53,353 bases of DNA. Source: Folioceros fuciformis (Eukaryota; Anthocerotophyta; Anthocerotopsida; Anthocerotales). A model generated the notes under the pieces. It searched no databases and had not been told where the DNA came from. It worked only from the letters and a program-made list of their open reading frames with translations. The position numbers and the translations under genes are program-made. Shown here piece after piece: positions 21,461-33,288 of the stretch. The DNA lies in assembly GCA_049999805.1 (NCBI GenBank), contig JBNGIO010006169.1, positions 1-53,353 of the forward strand, read 5' to 3'. Numbering within the stretch: the first letter of the stretch is position 1; the number at the start of each line of letters is the position of its first letter.

Positions 21461-22500
21461 ATGGCGGAGACGTTGGTGCCGCGGGGCACGCTCAAGGGTC
21501 ACTCCGGCTGGGTGACGGCCATCGCCTGCCCCATCGACAATCCCGACGTGATCCTGTCGTCTTCCAGGGACAAGTCTGTAATCGTGTGGAGACTGACGAG
21601 GGATGGGGAGAAGTACGGAGTTCCCAGGCGCCGTCTCACGGGACATGGCCACTTTGTGCAGGATGTTGTGATTTCTTCCGATGGGATGTTTGCCCTATCC
21701 GGGTCTTGGGATGGGACTTTGCGGCTGTGGGATTTGAATACCGGGCTGACCACCAAGAGGTTCGTGGGGCACACCAAGGATGTTCTTAGCGTGGCGTTCT
21801 CGGCAGATAACAGGCAGATTGTGTCAGGGTCTCGGGACAAGACAATCAAGCTGTGGAACACCCTAGGGGAGTGCAAGTACACTATCCAGGACGCAGATGC
21901 GCACACGGGATGGGTGAGCTGCGTTCGTTTCTCCCCCGTGAACAACAATCCTATCATCGCATCTGGGGGCTGGGACAAGTCTGTGAAGGTCTGGAATCTC
22001 ACCAATTGCAAGCTCCGCACCGCCTTGCATGGGCACACAGGTTATATCAACACGGTGACTGTGTCCCCTGACGGTTCGCTCTGCGCTAGCGGCGGCAAGG
22101 ATGGAGTGGCCATGTTATGGGACCTGTCGGAGGGAAAGCGCCTCTACTCTTTGGATGCTGGTGATATCATCCATGCGCTTTGCTTCAGCCCTAACAGGTA
22201 CTGGCTCTGCGCTGCTACTCAGCACAGCATTAAGATCTGGGACTTGGAGAGCAAGAGTGTTGTGGACGAGCAGCGCCCGGAAGCTACAAAGAATTCTCAG
22301 GTGCTGTTTCTCTTACAGCCGTCATGTTTGCTTTTTCGGGGTTTTGGGTGAAGTTCTATGGTTGGGTCTGTTGTGACAGTTTTGTTGCTGTGTTCCAGAT
22401 CCCTCATTGCATCAGCCTTTGCTGGAGTGCGGACGGCAGTACTCTCTACGGTGGCTTCACGGACGGTGACATTCGAGTTTGGGGAGTTGGTCGTAGCTAG
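21461..22500 (+). CDS. RACK1: RACK1-type WD40 protein (ribosome-associated scaffold)
   Basis: Seven-bladed WD40 propeller that sits on the 40S subunit near the mRNA exit and links translation to signalling. Exons 21461-22300 and 22399-22500 give 313 residues, the usual size. Blade signatures are clear: GHSGWVTAI...[16 protein letters not shown]...[19 protein letters not shown]...[18 protein letters not shown]...[20 protein letters not shown]...[11 protein letters not shown] sixth blade follows (IHALCFSP...SIKIWD). The last blade is IRVWGVGRS. The intron before [10 protein letters not shown] is in the position of the insert region of blades 6-7. The frame is open 27 codons upstream of the ATG, but the homology starts at MAETLVPRG. 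Confidence 0.97.
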
Positions 22501-23383
22501 ATGAGTATCCCACTGTTTTCCAGTTCACTGGAGACGCTGCCGAATTTTGTATCCCTCACCAGGTGAAGGACGGCACAATGGGCATGCCTCGTTGCTCATT
22601 CCGGCTATATGGAGGTTAGGAGGAAAAGAGAGCGAATTTGAGGCCAATCTTTTTGTTGGAAGAGATGTAGGACTCATCTAGACCTGGATCGAGCTGGGCA
22701 TGTTTTGCCTGCTTCGGAACAGTCGCATAGGACAAATCTTTTTGCCATGCAACTCCCTTGTACGAAAGAGTCGAAACAAGTCAATTTTGTTGAGTGTTTG
22801 CAAACCTCACCCATGTCATTCCCGTGGGATGAAAGGGCCGCACGTACTCACCTTACAGCCCGGAGATGTCCCAACTGTGTAGGCCAAGCTGTGTGAAGTC
22901 ACCCGCAGACGGGTTGTTACGAGGAAGTCCATTCCCCCACCTCCCCACCTCCACCTGCGTAACTAGAGAAGCTCCCAACGTTTCACACTGGCAGGGTCGG
23001 GGATTAGAAAGTCGGTTGAGTCTTAGAGTCCTCTCCACTGAAAGTCGTTCAACCTGCCCAGTGCCCACCAGCGTGAATGGATTGGCACTGCCTTGTTGCT
23101 TCGCCATCGGCTCCGTCACACGAACGTCTTGTCGGGTTTCTGCTTTGATCTTGCATTGCCCGAGCGGAGGAGAGGGGGCATCCTACGTGCTGAGGAGGAG
23201 CGGGAGGAGCGGGAGGAGCGACGGTGCAACATGGTTCACAGAAGTAGCTAGCTGGCTGCTGTGCTGCAGATCCCACCTGAAGTCTACAGGGGTCTGATGG
23301 ATGGAGCTGGAATTAGCTCAGTGCAGGCGTTGGGCTTTCAATCAATGATTTGAGTGGACGCATTGCCAGGCAGGGGCGCTATC
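22501..23383. other. Spacer between RACK1 and invertase
   Basis: RACK1 3' UTR and the invertase promoter and 5' UTR. A short GGAGCGGGAGGAGCG run lies at about 23198-23222. No gene is supported. Confidence 0.45.
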
Positions 23384-26048
23384 ATGCCCCGAACGCACTC
23401 TCCATTGGCGTCAGATGATAGTTTGCAGACTATGGATGCCCACGACTGTGAGGAGTCGATATGCCTCTCATCTCCCGTATCCATGCCCATCAGCTGGGAC
23501 GCGGTGGGAAACGAGGCGTCTCCCCTCGTGATCAACGTCCCCACTTTCTGCGTTGAAGGGACCGAAAGTGGAGGAACGGAAGTGTGGAGCAGGGGCAAAG
23601 TGCAGAAATGGTGGGCGGGTTTGGTTCTGTTTTGCTTGATGGCAGCCGGGGGTAGCATCGGAATCGTAGAGCTTGTCAGACATGTTTCTTCAAACTCGTC
23701 TGATCCGGGGTTTGAGGAATCCTCTTGGCCTGCACCTGTGTCGGCATCGGGACAGACCAGTGAACCTGCCGACATGTTTTCTGCTAAGGAGGATTACTAT
23801 AGGACAGCCTTCCATTTCCAGCCCTCCAAGAATTGGATGAACGGTTGGTCCCCACTTGGAGCTTGAGGCCTCAATGCTGTGATGTTACAGTAGGGAGATG
23901 CTTGAGACGATGGGGTAACGAGGACTAACTCTTCTGTTCGGAATTGTGGTGTTGGTGGCTGGACGGATGCAGATCCAAATGGTCAGTGCCTGTACTCGGT
24001 CACCTCGTGCATGCACTAGTTTCTTCCCCTATTCTTGTTCCTTGGATGCTGGCGTGGGCATGGGGTATTGACAGTTGGGAATTGGCAACTCGTGGCCTGC
24101 AGGCCCTTTGTACTACAATGGATATTACCACCTGTTCTATCAGTACAACCCCCGTGACGTAGTGTGGGGCAACATCGTCTGGGGTCATGCTGTGTCCACT
24201 GATCTCATACACTGGCGGATTCTGGATGCCGCACTGCTGCCTGACAAGTGGTATGACATCAAGGGAGTATGGTCGGGATCAGCCACGTTCCTGAAGGATG
24301 GAACGCCAGTGTTGATGTACACGGGCGACTCTTCCGTTGGACAGCTTCAGAACAAAGCTGTTCCAGTAGACCCGACCGATCCTCTGTTGCTCAAATGGGA
24401 GAAGGTGACGGACAATCCCCTCATCCTCACTCCGCCTGGTACCAATGCCTCCTACTTCAGGGACCCGACGACTGGATGGATTGGTGACGACGGGAAGTGG
24501 AGGATACTGGTTGGCTCAGCAAAATTCGATCTGCCAGACCCAAAGAACAAAACTGGGCTGGCACTGCTGTATACCAGCTCCGATTTCCTCACTTGGACTG
24601 AATCCGGGCATCCCTTGCACTCGGTGGAGCGCACAGGCATGTGGGAATGCCCTGACTTTTACCCTGTTCCAGTCACAGGAAGCGGAGGTGTCGATACTTC
24701 GGTGAATGGGCCTTCTGTGAAACACGTCTTGAAAGTGAGCTTGGAAATAACCAAGCATGACTACTACACTGTGGGCACCTACGACGGAGTGAGCGATACA
24801 TTTGTTCCTGTGCTCGATGCCATCGATGCCGGACTTGGACTGCGGTATGATTATGGCAAATTCTATGCTTCCAAGACCTTCTTCGACCAGAAGAGGCAGA
24901 GACGCATTCTCTGGGGCTGGGCCAACGAGTCCGACACAGTGCCAGACGACTACAGGAAGGGATGGTCATCTGTGCAGGTCAGCCAAAGCTCTAAAATCCC
25001 AGCTCACCATTCTGTCAGTCTCGCCGGGAAGGAAAGGAAATTGGCCTCTCACATGTACTAGGGACGTAACTCCCTGCTCTCAGGCAATTCCAAGGAAGAT
25101 ATGGCTGGACAACACCACAGGGACCCATCTCATCCAGTGGCCTGTCGAAGAAATCGAAGCTTTTCGGCAGAGCAGCGTGAGCCAGAGCAATTTCACCTTG
25201 AAAGCTGGTGGACTGAAGAAAATCGGAAAGCTTCGCGGGCCTCAGGTGGGTTTGTCTTGTTCAATGCTCGCTCTTCTGGGATGCTGCAGAGCCTATGCTT
25301 TCCCTCATCTTCCTGGAGTCTGAAATTTGAACTTCCTGCCAATGTATGGCATGTGCAGCTAGACATCGAGGTACTGTTCGACGTACCAGATGTGGCAAGA
25401 GCCAACGAGCTGTTCGTGCCCACAGATGTCTTAGCACTGGAGGCTCAACGCCTGTGCGGGCAGGGCTCTGGAGCTGGAACAATTCTTGGGCCATTCGGGG
25501 TTTTGGTTCTGGCAGCCCACGCGTTGCAGGAATACACTGCGGTGTTCTTTAGCTTGGTGCAGACCGCGGACGGCACTTTGAAAGTCCTGGTCTGCAACGA
25601 TCAAAGCAGGTCCGGTCCTGGGCCCTCCTTCCTGCCACCCCTGCACCTTGCCATCCAGGGCTTCGTCTTCGTCCTCTGATATTCCTCCACCTCTTCCACC
25701 ACTTTGCAGGTCCTCTCTTGCGGCGGATATGGACAAGACTGTGTACGGAAGCTTCCTGCACCGAACTGAAGGGTCGGAGATGCAGCAGCTGTCTTTGAGA
25801 ATTCTGGTGCCGCCCGCTTGTCTGATTCTTGTGCCGAGCAGAATTCTCCGTGTTCCAGACTGACCATAGCTTGGGTGCAGGTGGACCACTCCATCGTGGA
25901 AACGTTTGCTCAAGGAGGAAAAGTTAGCATCACCTCCCGCGTCTACCCTACGTTAGCCCTGGAAAACAAAGCCCGCGTCTATCTCTTCAACAACGGCAGC
26001 ACTCCAATTAGCGTACTCAAGTTTGGTGGCTGGCAGTTGAATGTCTAG
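23384..26048 (+). CDS. Acid beta-fructofuranosidase (invertase, GH32), membrane-anchored vacuolar type
   Basis: Hydrolyses sucrose to glucose and fructose. Exons: 23384-23843, 23973-23981, 24103-24977, 25084-25245, 25359-25609, 25710-25806, 25881-26048 give 673 residues. The second exon is only 9 bases and encodes the middle of the catalytic WMNDPNG motif, a conserved plant invertase mini-exon. The nucleophile Asp lies in that motif. YFRDP supplies the stabilising Asp and MWECPDF the acid/base Glu. A hydrophobic segment (WWAGLVLFCLMAAGGSIGIVEL, about residues 76-97) after a cytosolic N-terminus is the signal anchor typical of vacuolar invertases. The C-terminal beta-sandwich ends in VDHSIVETF and FGGWQLNV. 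Odd: the motif is WECPD, which is typical of cell-wall enzymes; vacuolar ones normally have WECVD. Fructan-active relatives cannot be excluded. Confidence 0.95.
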
Positions 26049-29000
26049 CATATACATCTCTACGCCGTGCACTGAATGTGATTCCAGTGCCTGAAATACT
26101 GGCAGACCCAGTTGCGCATTTGCTCGCACAGCCGGTGTTTGATGTACCGGGAGAGGTTTCATCCCGCGCAGCGCAACATGCGCATCTGTCCGCCTGATCC
26201 AGAGATCGAGATTATCGGATACCTGGATTTCTCCACTATCAGCCCACAATAATGAAAGTCCGCAGAGTCGGTACTGCAGAGTTTGCCAAAATTTAAATTT
26301 GATTTCGTTGAATGAGTTGCAAAGCCCAGTTCGGTGTACCGGTAGCCAGTGCGAGGCCCCGATTGGAGGGGCTAGCCTTGTGAGCTTGACATCCTTTTCA
26401 GTTCCCTGCCTGAATGTGTGAGAGGACTGATCGAAGACGCTCTCCGTGGCGTCCAACCACCTGCATGCTCTTCAACAACTTCACATCATAGCTGTCAGAT
26501 TGCAGCTACTTATACGCAAGAATTGCAAAGGCTGCATCTGCCCATACACTGGCAACACTCTGCAATCGCCATGGAAATGAATGCACATTATGCATCCTTG
26601 ACAGGAAGGAAGGGCGACCGTCAATCATCCCGCTCCTGTCGCTCCCTGTAAAGCGCGCAACTAACCTGCCTGGCTGGCGAGGCGAACTGGCCCTGTAATG
26701 AATCCCAACAAATGGCCATGTCAGTCTGACAGGATTCAACAAATTCATCCTGCGAATGTACGAGTCCTCAGAGTGGCCTCCTACCCGGTGCCATCAACCC
26801 AGCTCCAGGCATCGCAGATATCATCAAAGCCTTCTTTACTACCCAGCGCCCGTGCAGAAACAAACGCCGAAAGTGAAGTAGGCAGAACTGGTCAGACTGG
26901 GGTGCCTGATTTTGCACAGTATGGAAATCACATAGTCTGTGTTTCACACGCTCCGTGAGCGATAAAGCTAAAAGCCTGGTCACACAGAACCAGCTGTTGT
27001 GAGAGCAGTTTCCGAGAACCTTCTGTCCAGAGCGAATCTTGATGAGAGGAGGAAATGAAGCAGGGATACACTGCTCTCTGCAAACCAACAAATGGCAGAC
27101 GGTGTGAACACCTCGGGAAAGCCTGGGATAAAGATGATCGTACAACTTTAGAGAGTCCTTTATCAATTTGGGCACAACGGGACTCGGGAGTACCTCATCT
27201 CGTGTTTGCTTGAACGAATGTTCCGACCAATCGCAACATCAAGGGGTCAAGTCAAGCACCGTCCACTTCTGGGCTTGCAACTTGCTCCCACGAGAGAAAT
27301 AGTTCCCAAAAGCTTGGCCCTCACTGATTTCAGGCTGCTCCCGCCTGTGAGTCGTTGCAGGGAGCCATTCCCCAGGGACGAATTGAAAAAGCGAGTGAGT
27401 TGAAGCAGCACGTGTGTTCTCTGCGAAGAGTAACACCGCTAGTCGTACTAAGGAGAGTCCGGAGCAACTTTGAGCTACATACATACAAACCAGGGCACGC
27501 AGGTAAGACGAAGGAGGAAGGTGCCTCTGAACATACTAACGAATGCCGGATTCAATTTAACCCGTTCCCAAGTCCATTGTCAACTGTAAGAGTACGTAAC
27601 ATAGCTCAAAAGCATTAAGTCCTGGAGGATTACAGTGCTAACTAAGTGCAGCAAGAGTCCGGACACCAACCTTCACTTCCTGCATCCCGATGAGCTGGTG
27701 AAAGGAAGCACAGGCGACGGTGGGGCCGAAGTGATAGGACTTCCTTCAAAGAGCAAGGGGCTACTTCATGGCGAACGGTGAGCGGGCCCAGAACCTTCGG
27801 CTGCCACTCTCGTGTCGTTCACTTCATTTGTTTTGCTCCGAGCAGTACCGAAGTGATGATCTCTTGCTGAGGCCATGTGATACAAGGCTTGTCTGCTGGA
27901 CAACAACGCGATTCTCCACGATCCTTGTCTCTTTCGGAGACAGCAGCATTTGTGAGGCATATTGCCACCAGTTCCGCTGGGAGGCTCATCGTGGGCACCT
28001 CTTCACCTGCTTTGCTTGTAGCATCAGCTCTCTTGAGTCTTTCGTAATTACTACAGAATCAGAATCGTGCAGCGGTTGCCCCCCATTGTCCTACGTATCT
28101 CCAACGGAACAGGCCCCTATCCTCCCGCATGTCTTGAATCACGCTGCTGTGCCAATGAGCATCAACAATTCATGCTTAGTCTGTATGTAAAGTAACCTGT
28201 CTGGAATGCAACACACGCGGCCTTTCTCTCCTGCAACACGCAAGCACAACCAGATTGAAGTTGAGCACAAATTGAAAGCAAGCTTCCCACATACGCAAGG
28301 CATGTGTGGACCCTGATGTTCGCTGCCAGCGACAAATCAGCGGGTGTTCTTTCTGTTGTGATCTTCGGTCTGACAGAGATCCCCAAACTGGCGCTCGGCG
28401 GCTCAGCTTTGCCAATGGCTTGCCACATTTCAACCTGGTTTGGGGATGTGTCAGACAGATGCATTAACTACTATACTAGAGTCAACCCTAGTTTCCCGAA
28501 ATACTTGCTTTCGCACCCCAACATTCCCCCACCATCCGCCGGCATCCTATAGACCCATCACACATGCCCGTTTCCCCCATCAAACTCACATCAAAGCATC
28601 AAGCTCGAGAAAGATCACACACACACACACACAAATACTGTATACAGGCCCATCACAATTAGTGAACCAAACCTTTCTCCTCCATCATCACAAGCTTCTC
28701 ATTAAACTCAACACAATCCTAGCTAATGTCTTGATGGGATCTACATGAGCCTGGAGAAGTAACGTAAAGTCCCCGCAGACAGGAAACGCTAATCATCTCT
28801 CGACAAGCTCTTGTTCGCAAACTCCCTTGCACACCGTGGTACCAGTACACCAATGTAACATCATGAGCAAGATAATAAAGCTCAAGACGATCTTGAAACT
28901 CGTCCCCCTCTTCTTCGGATGGGGCGAAACCCGGTGATAAGATAAGCAAAACGACGTATCAATGAAAATGCTTTCTCCGCACCACTTGTCGGCACTGACA

Positions 29001-30360
29001 ATGCCGCTGGCTGGCGCATTCACCAGTGTGCAGGACGAGCCAGCTTGCCCGAGTTGCGATGAAAGACATAATAGTGGAGCACATGTTGTGCAGGCGGTAC
29101 AAAACAATGTCGTTCACGTCCCAGACCCCAGAGTCAGGCGCTTCATCCATAGATTTCGAGACGGATCCATGTGAAACCTCCCGCACTGGAGTACATGCAA
29201 CACAAGACAACGCAAACACACACATCGAAACGGGCGCCGTTACAGATAACGCAAGTGATGATCATGCAGGAAAGGGAAGTTTGAACGGATTATTGACTTC
29301 AACACAAGGCATGGGAACAGGCTTGCTAGCCTGCTTGCTTTCTTGCTGCAGCTGCCGCTCCTGCTCCTGTTCCTGCGGTTGCATTCCCTGCTGCCTGCAA
29401 AAAAAAACTGCATGCCACATGCCGTGTCCTTGCATGCCCCGGTACGCCTGGCGTGACCTGGCCTGCGCAGTTGCAGCGCAACCATTGCTGGAAGCCGTCG
29501 CACGCAATGCAACGCAGCGGACGCGGCAAACCACTGAACGCACTGGAACCAAGGCTCCTAGTACCGGCAGGAGCGGGCGGGCCTGGCCGCAGCTCCGCCA
29601 TGGCCGTGGCCACAGGAGGGTGCGCGAGACAATGCGGCGAAACCTGGCGCATTCAATGTGGCGAAACCGTTGAAAACGGCCGGCGTTAAGGGCAGGGCAA
29701 CGCGGCCCCACAGCCGCTTTAATGCCGCAGCCACTACGTGGATATACGTATCGCCTCGCATTTACTGGCTGTACACTGCAAGTACTGTGTGTAACTACGC
29801 GCTTGACATTCCCAATAATGATGCCCGCTGTGGGCCGTGAGCTTCATCGTCCTTCGCCCACCCGAGACGATTTGCCCCGGATTTACCCCAAATACGACCG
29901 CGACTATACATACGCAGGTAACACTAATACTGTGTGGGCCCGTTCCGTTGGACGGTGGGTAGTGTCTTTGCAGAACCAGGTTACCAGAAGCCTGCGTCTG
30001 CCGGCCTGCCCGCTCGTGACACTTGATTGCATCTCTCCCAGACATTGCGCACTGTTGCTTTTGCGAAGCAACGGCCCGCCAGCCTAGACACTGCGCCGGC
30101 GGCCTGTTTCGGGCCTTGGCAGCGCCCTGTTTGGCCGGGAATGCCCTCCTCTCTTGGGGCTGGGCCCAACGGAACGGGGCTTGTTGTGTACTGGGCCGAC
30201 CAACCATCTGTCATGGCCTCGTCATTACGCCTCCTTGTCGGCTCTTCCTCCCACCAACCAATATTTTTTTTTCTCTGTGCTGTCCACGAATCGAGTACGG
30301 TGTGAGGGACTGCAAATATCATCGTCCCTTTTCAAACCACGACTGACAAGATTTCATTTG
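26049..30360. other. Long stretch without a supported gene
   Basis: No known domain, exon chain or RNA gene was recognised on either strand. The part 29440-30200 is GC-rich. A CA microsatellite lies at about 28616-28633. Several 80-200 codon frames exist but start at non-ATG codons, lack homology and overlap each other. An unspliced or long non-coding transcript cannot be excluded from sequence alone. Confidence 0.45.
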
Positions 30361-30649
30361 CTTAGGTACACCACATAATGGTGTTTATTGAGCCTCGTGT
30401 AAGTAGTTGGTGCTACCAGAATCCGACCCATTGTTTGTTGAGGTAGTAGAACATTCGCTCTCCTATTTTGAGTGATTGGTAAGATGGACTCTTCCAATGA
30501 GACCCACATATAAGCTACTTTATAAAGTGTACGAGACTTAGTCCAAGGTTGTCCTCAAGCCCATTTTGTGATTCCATGGTACCACATTTATGAGGAAACT
30601 GGGCTGAGAAGTTATGTTATGTGTTAGAGTTCTTTGTGTACAGCTCATT

Positions 30650-31625
30650 GTAGAAAGATCAATGAAGAAAGTGTCTTTGAAAGACATTAGGAATTTGAAA
30701 GGACATTTGTGTCTTTGAAAGACATTAGGGATTCCAAAGGACATCCGTGTATTCCAAAGACATTAGGGATTGGAAAGGACGTGTGTGTCTTCAAGAGACT
30801 TTAGAGTTTCAAAAGGATGTTGGTGTGGTCAAAAGACATTAGGGATTCAAAAGGACATTCATGTCTTCTAAAGACATTAGGGATTGGAAAGGACATGTGT
30901 GTCTTTGAAAGACATTAGGGATTGGAAAGGATGTTTGTGTCTTCGAAAGATATTAGGGATTCGAAAGGACGTTCATGTCTTCGAAAGACATTAAGGATTG
31001 GAAAGGACGTGTGTGTCTTTGAAAAACATTAGGGATTCAAAAGGACATTCGTGTCTTCGAAAGACATTATGGATTGGACATTACGGATTGGAAAGGATGT
31101 GTGTGTCTTCAAAAGACTTTAGGGATTCAAAAGGACATGCAAAACATCAATGAAGAAAGACGTCTCATTCAAAAAGCTTTGAAGAATCGAAAGGACGCAA
31201 TTTACTTCGAGGAGGAAAGGGTGTCCTTTTCAAAAGCTTTGGAGATTCGAAAGGACATATGATGAAGAAAGAGTGTCTTTTCAAAAGACTTTGGAGACTT
31301 TGGAGGGACATGTGATGAAGATTCGAAAGGACGTGTGATGAAGAAAGAATGTCCTTTCAAACAAACTTTGCAAATTTGAAAGGACATGCAAGAGATTGAT
31401 GAAGAAAGAGCTTCTCGTTCGAAAAGCTTTGTAGATTTGAAAGGACATGCTTCACTTCACGAAACTATAGGACATCGTCTCCTTGGCTCACAAAGACTTT
31501 GCAGATTTGAAAGGACATGCAAGAGATTGATGAAGAAAGAGCTTCTCTTTCGAAAAGCTTTGTGGATTTGAAAGGACATGCTTTACTTCACGGAACTATA
31601 GGACATCGTCTCCATCGCCATCAAT
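30650..31625. repeat. Minisatellite, unit about 36-40 bases, about 1 kb
   Basis: The unit is close to GACATTAGGGATTGGAAAGG followed by ACGTGTGTGTCTTCGAAA, repeated about 12 times between 30680 and 31130. It then degenerates into GATGAAGAAAGA and GATTTGAAAGGACATG variants. At the right end a higher-order unit of about 130 bases is present twice (about 31373-31483 and 31504-31613), with few differences. Frames run through the array on both strands because of the repeat. Confidence 0.88.
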
Positions 31626-33288
31626 AGGTGGGATTAGGTATTAGAGGAATCTACAAGCTACATGAAAGTCCTTACACTTGACTTTGTGGGTGGTTGAGGA
31701 TGAATTCATGTGCATGTATATTCTTCTTAGCACTAATGTTGGTCATTGTTTTTTTTGGGTTACGTGTGAAACAACTTATGGAACATGATTGGTCACATTC
31801 TTTGAGCACACACAATAGGTAACATGTAGGCTTGAGAACACGGTCCTCTAGGCTGAATATTCTCTCATGGGTGGTTTGATGTACTTGTGTGTAGAAAAGA
31901 GTCAAACATGTATCCCAATCACCCACAAAAACCACTTCGTAAAATGATAAAGTTTTGTTGTTTTTTGGGCGCCGAGCTGCACCCACAAAGCTTGATCCAC
32001 ATCTGGCAAACCTCGTGACAAGCAAATCACGTAAGGAAATTCCGGATGTTTGGGCTGATTGAGACAAAGGTGAGCAAGCATAGACAGAAAAAAGGGAGAC
32101 AAAAGAGAAAGCACAAAGTGCTGGGGAGCCTGGTGTATGAAACGAGGATGTCAGAACATCTCTAGGCCATCGGTTAAACCGGGGGTGTAGTAAACATGGT
32201 TCAACGTTGACTAGGAGGGGCAGCTGCAATGGGAACAGAATGATGATTACCTGGGCTGGCGAACGTGGGTATGATCGATTTTGTCTGAAGCCTGATCGCG
32301 GGTAGAGGGGTCGGGGAGGCCGGTGGGGCCCGTTCTGGCCTCAGGTTTCGCCACGCCAGACGTACACTACTCAAACGGATGCTGTCAGAAACAGAGGCTG
32401 TACCAGGAAGGAGAGGAGCTTGGCCACCACTTAAACGGGGCTCCAAATTTGGAGGCGGGTTTCGGGGTAGAAGGCGGGGGGCTGTGGGAAAGCGGGCTCC
32501 TGCTGCTGCTGCCGCTGCCAGTGGCTGGGCCAATCATGGGTGGCTTTTGGCGGGAGCTCTAGAGAGAGGAGAGAGGAGAGAAGAGAGAGAATGAGCTGCG
32601 GTGGCGAGGCTCCCTGCCTGCCGGGATGGCGAACTCGGAAGGCAAGCCTGGCCACAGCAGCTGGATGGATGGACCATGGATGGACGATTGCTCACCTCAT
32701 TCATTGCAGTAAAGAAGTTCTAGAACGTGCCTGCAGCAGAGGAAGAAAGGGACGCTGGAGCAAGCGGTTGCGGGAAGTGATGAAGAGAGTAGAAGAGGAG
32801 AAGGATGGTTGAGCGGGTTTGGTCATTTCTCGCTCGCAGAGCTCGCGTTGCTCCGTTTTCAGGCGCTTGCAGTGCTGTGGATGAGCGTCTTGGCTGCTTT
32901 CCATGCTGCGGATTGGGAATTTCTGAGACTTGATTGTCAATTGGCTCCTCTGGAGTGAAACAAGTTGTCGAGATTGTCGTTTTTGTTCCCCGAGGCCGAG
33001 AAGAAGGAATTGGAGGACTAGTATGGTTGTTCTCGACATTTGGCCAGGCTAGGGGGTTGCTGGTTGTCTATTTTGTTATCAGGAAGAGCAGGTTTTGAGC
33101 TTTATGTTCTTGTAGGAGGCAGACAGCTTGTGTTTGTTGCCTGTCTTTGAGCTGGGAAAGATTTCGCTGCTGGAAGCCAGAGCGTTCGCAGTTGTGTTTG
33201 TTTTCCTTGTCATAGTCTTGGTGTTGGTCTGCAGTAGCTGTTGGCGTTGTGCATTTCGTATTTGGTGGTGAGGAAGAAAGTGCTGGCC
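31626..33288. other. Upstream region of the P450 gene, no other supported gene
   Basis: A minus-strand frame at 31672-32229 of 185 codons shows no known domain. A GA-rich tract (GAGAGAGGAGAGAGGAGAG) lies at 32563-32582. The last few hundred bases are probably P450 promoter and leader. Confidence 0.4.

Noticed and set aside
31672-32229. 185-codon minus-strand frame beside the minisatellite
   Set aside because: No recognisable domain, low-complexity neighbourhood and no retroelement motifs on inspection.
32201-32533. Ala/Pro-rich frame resembling a plastid transit peptide (minus)
   Set aside because: It opens at TTG, has no ATG in frame and no downstream exon with a mature protein was found.
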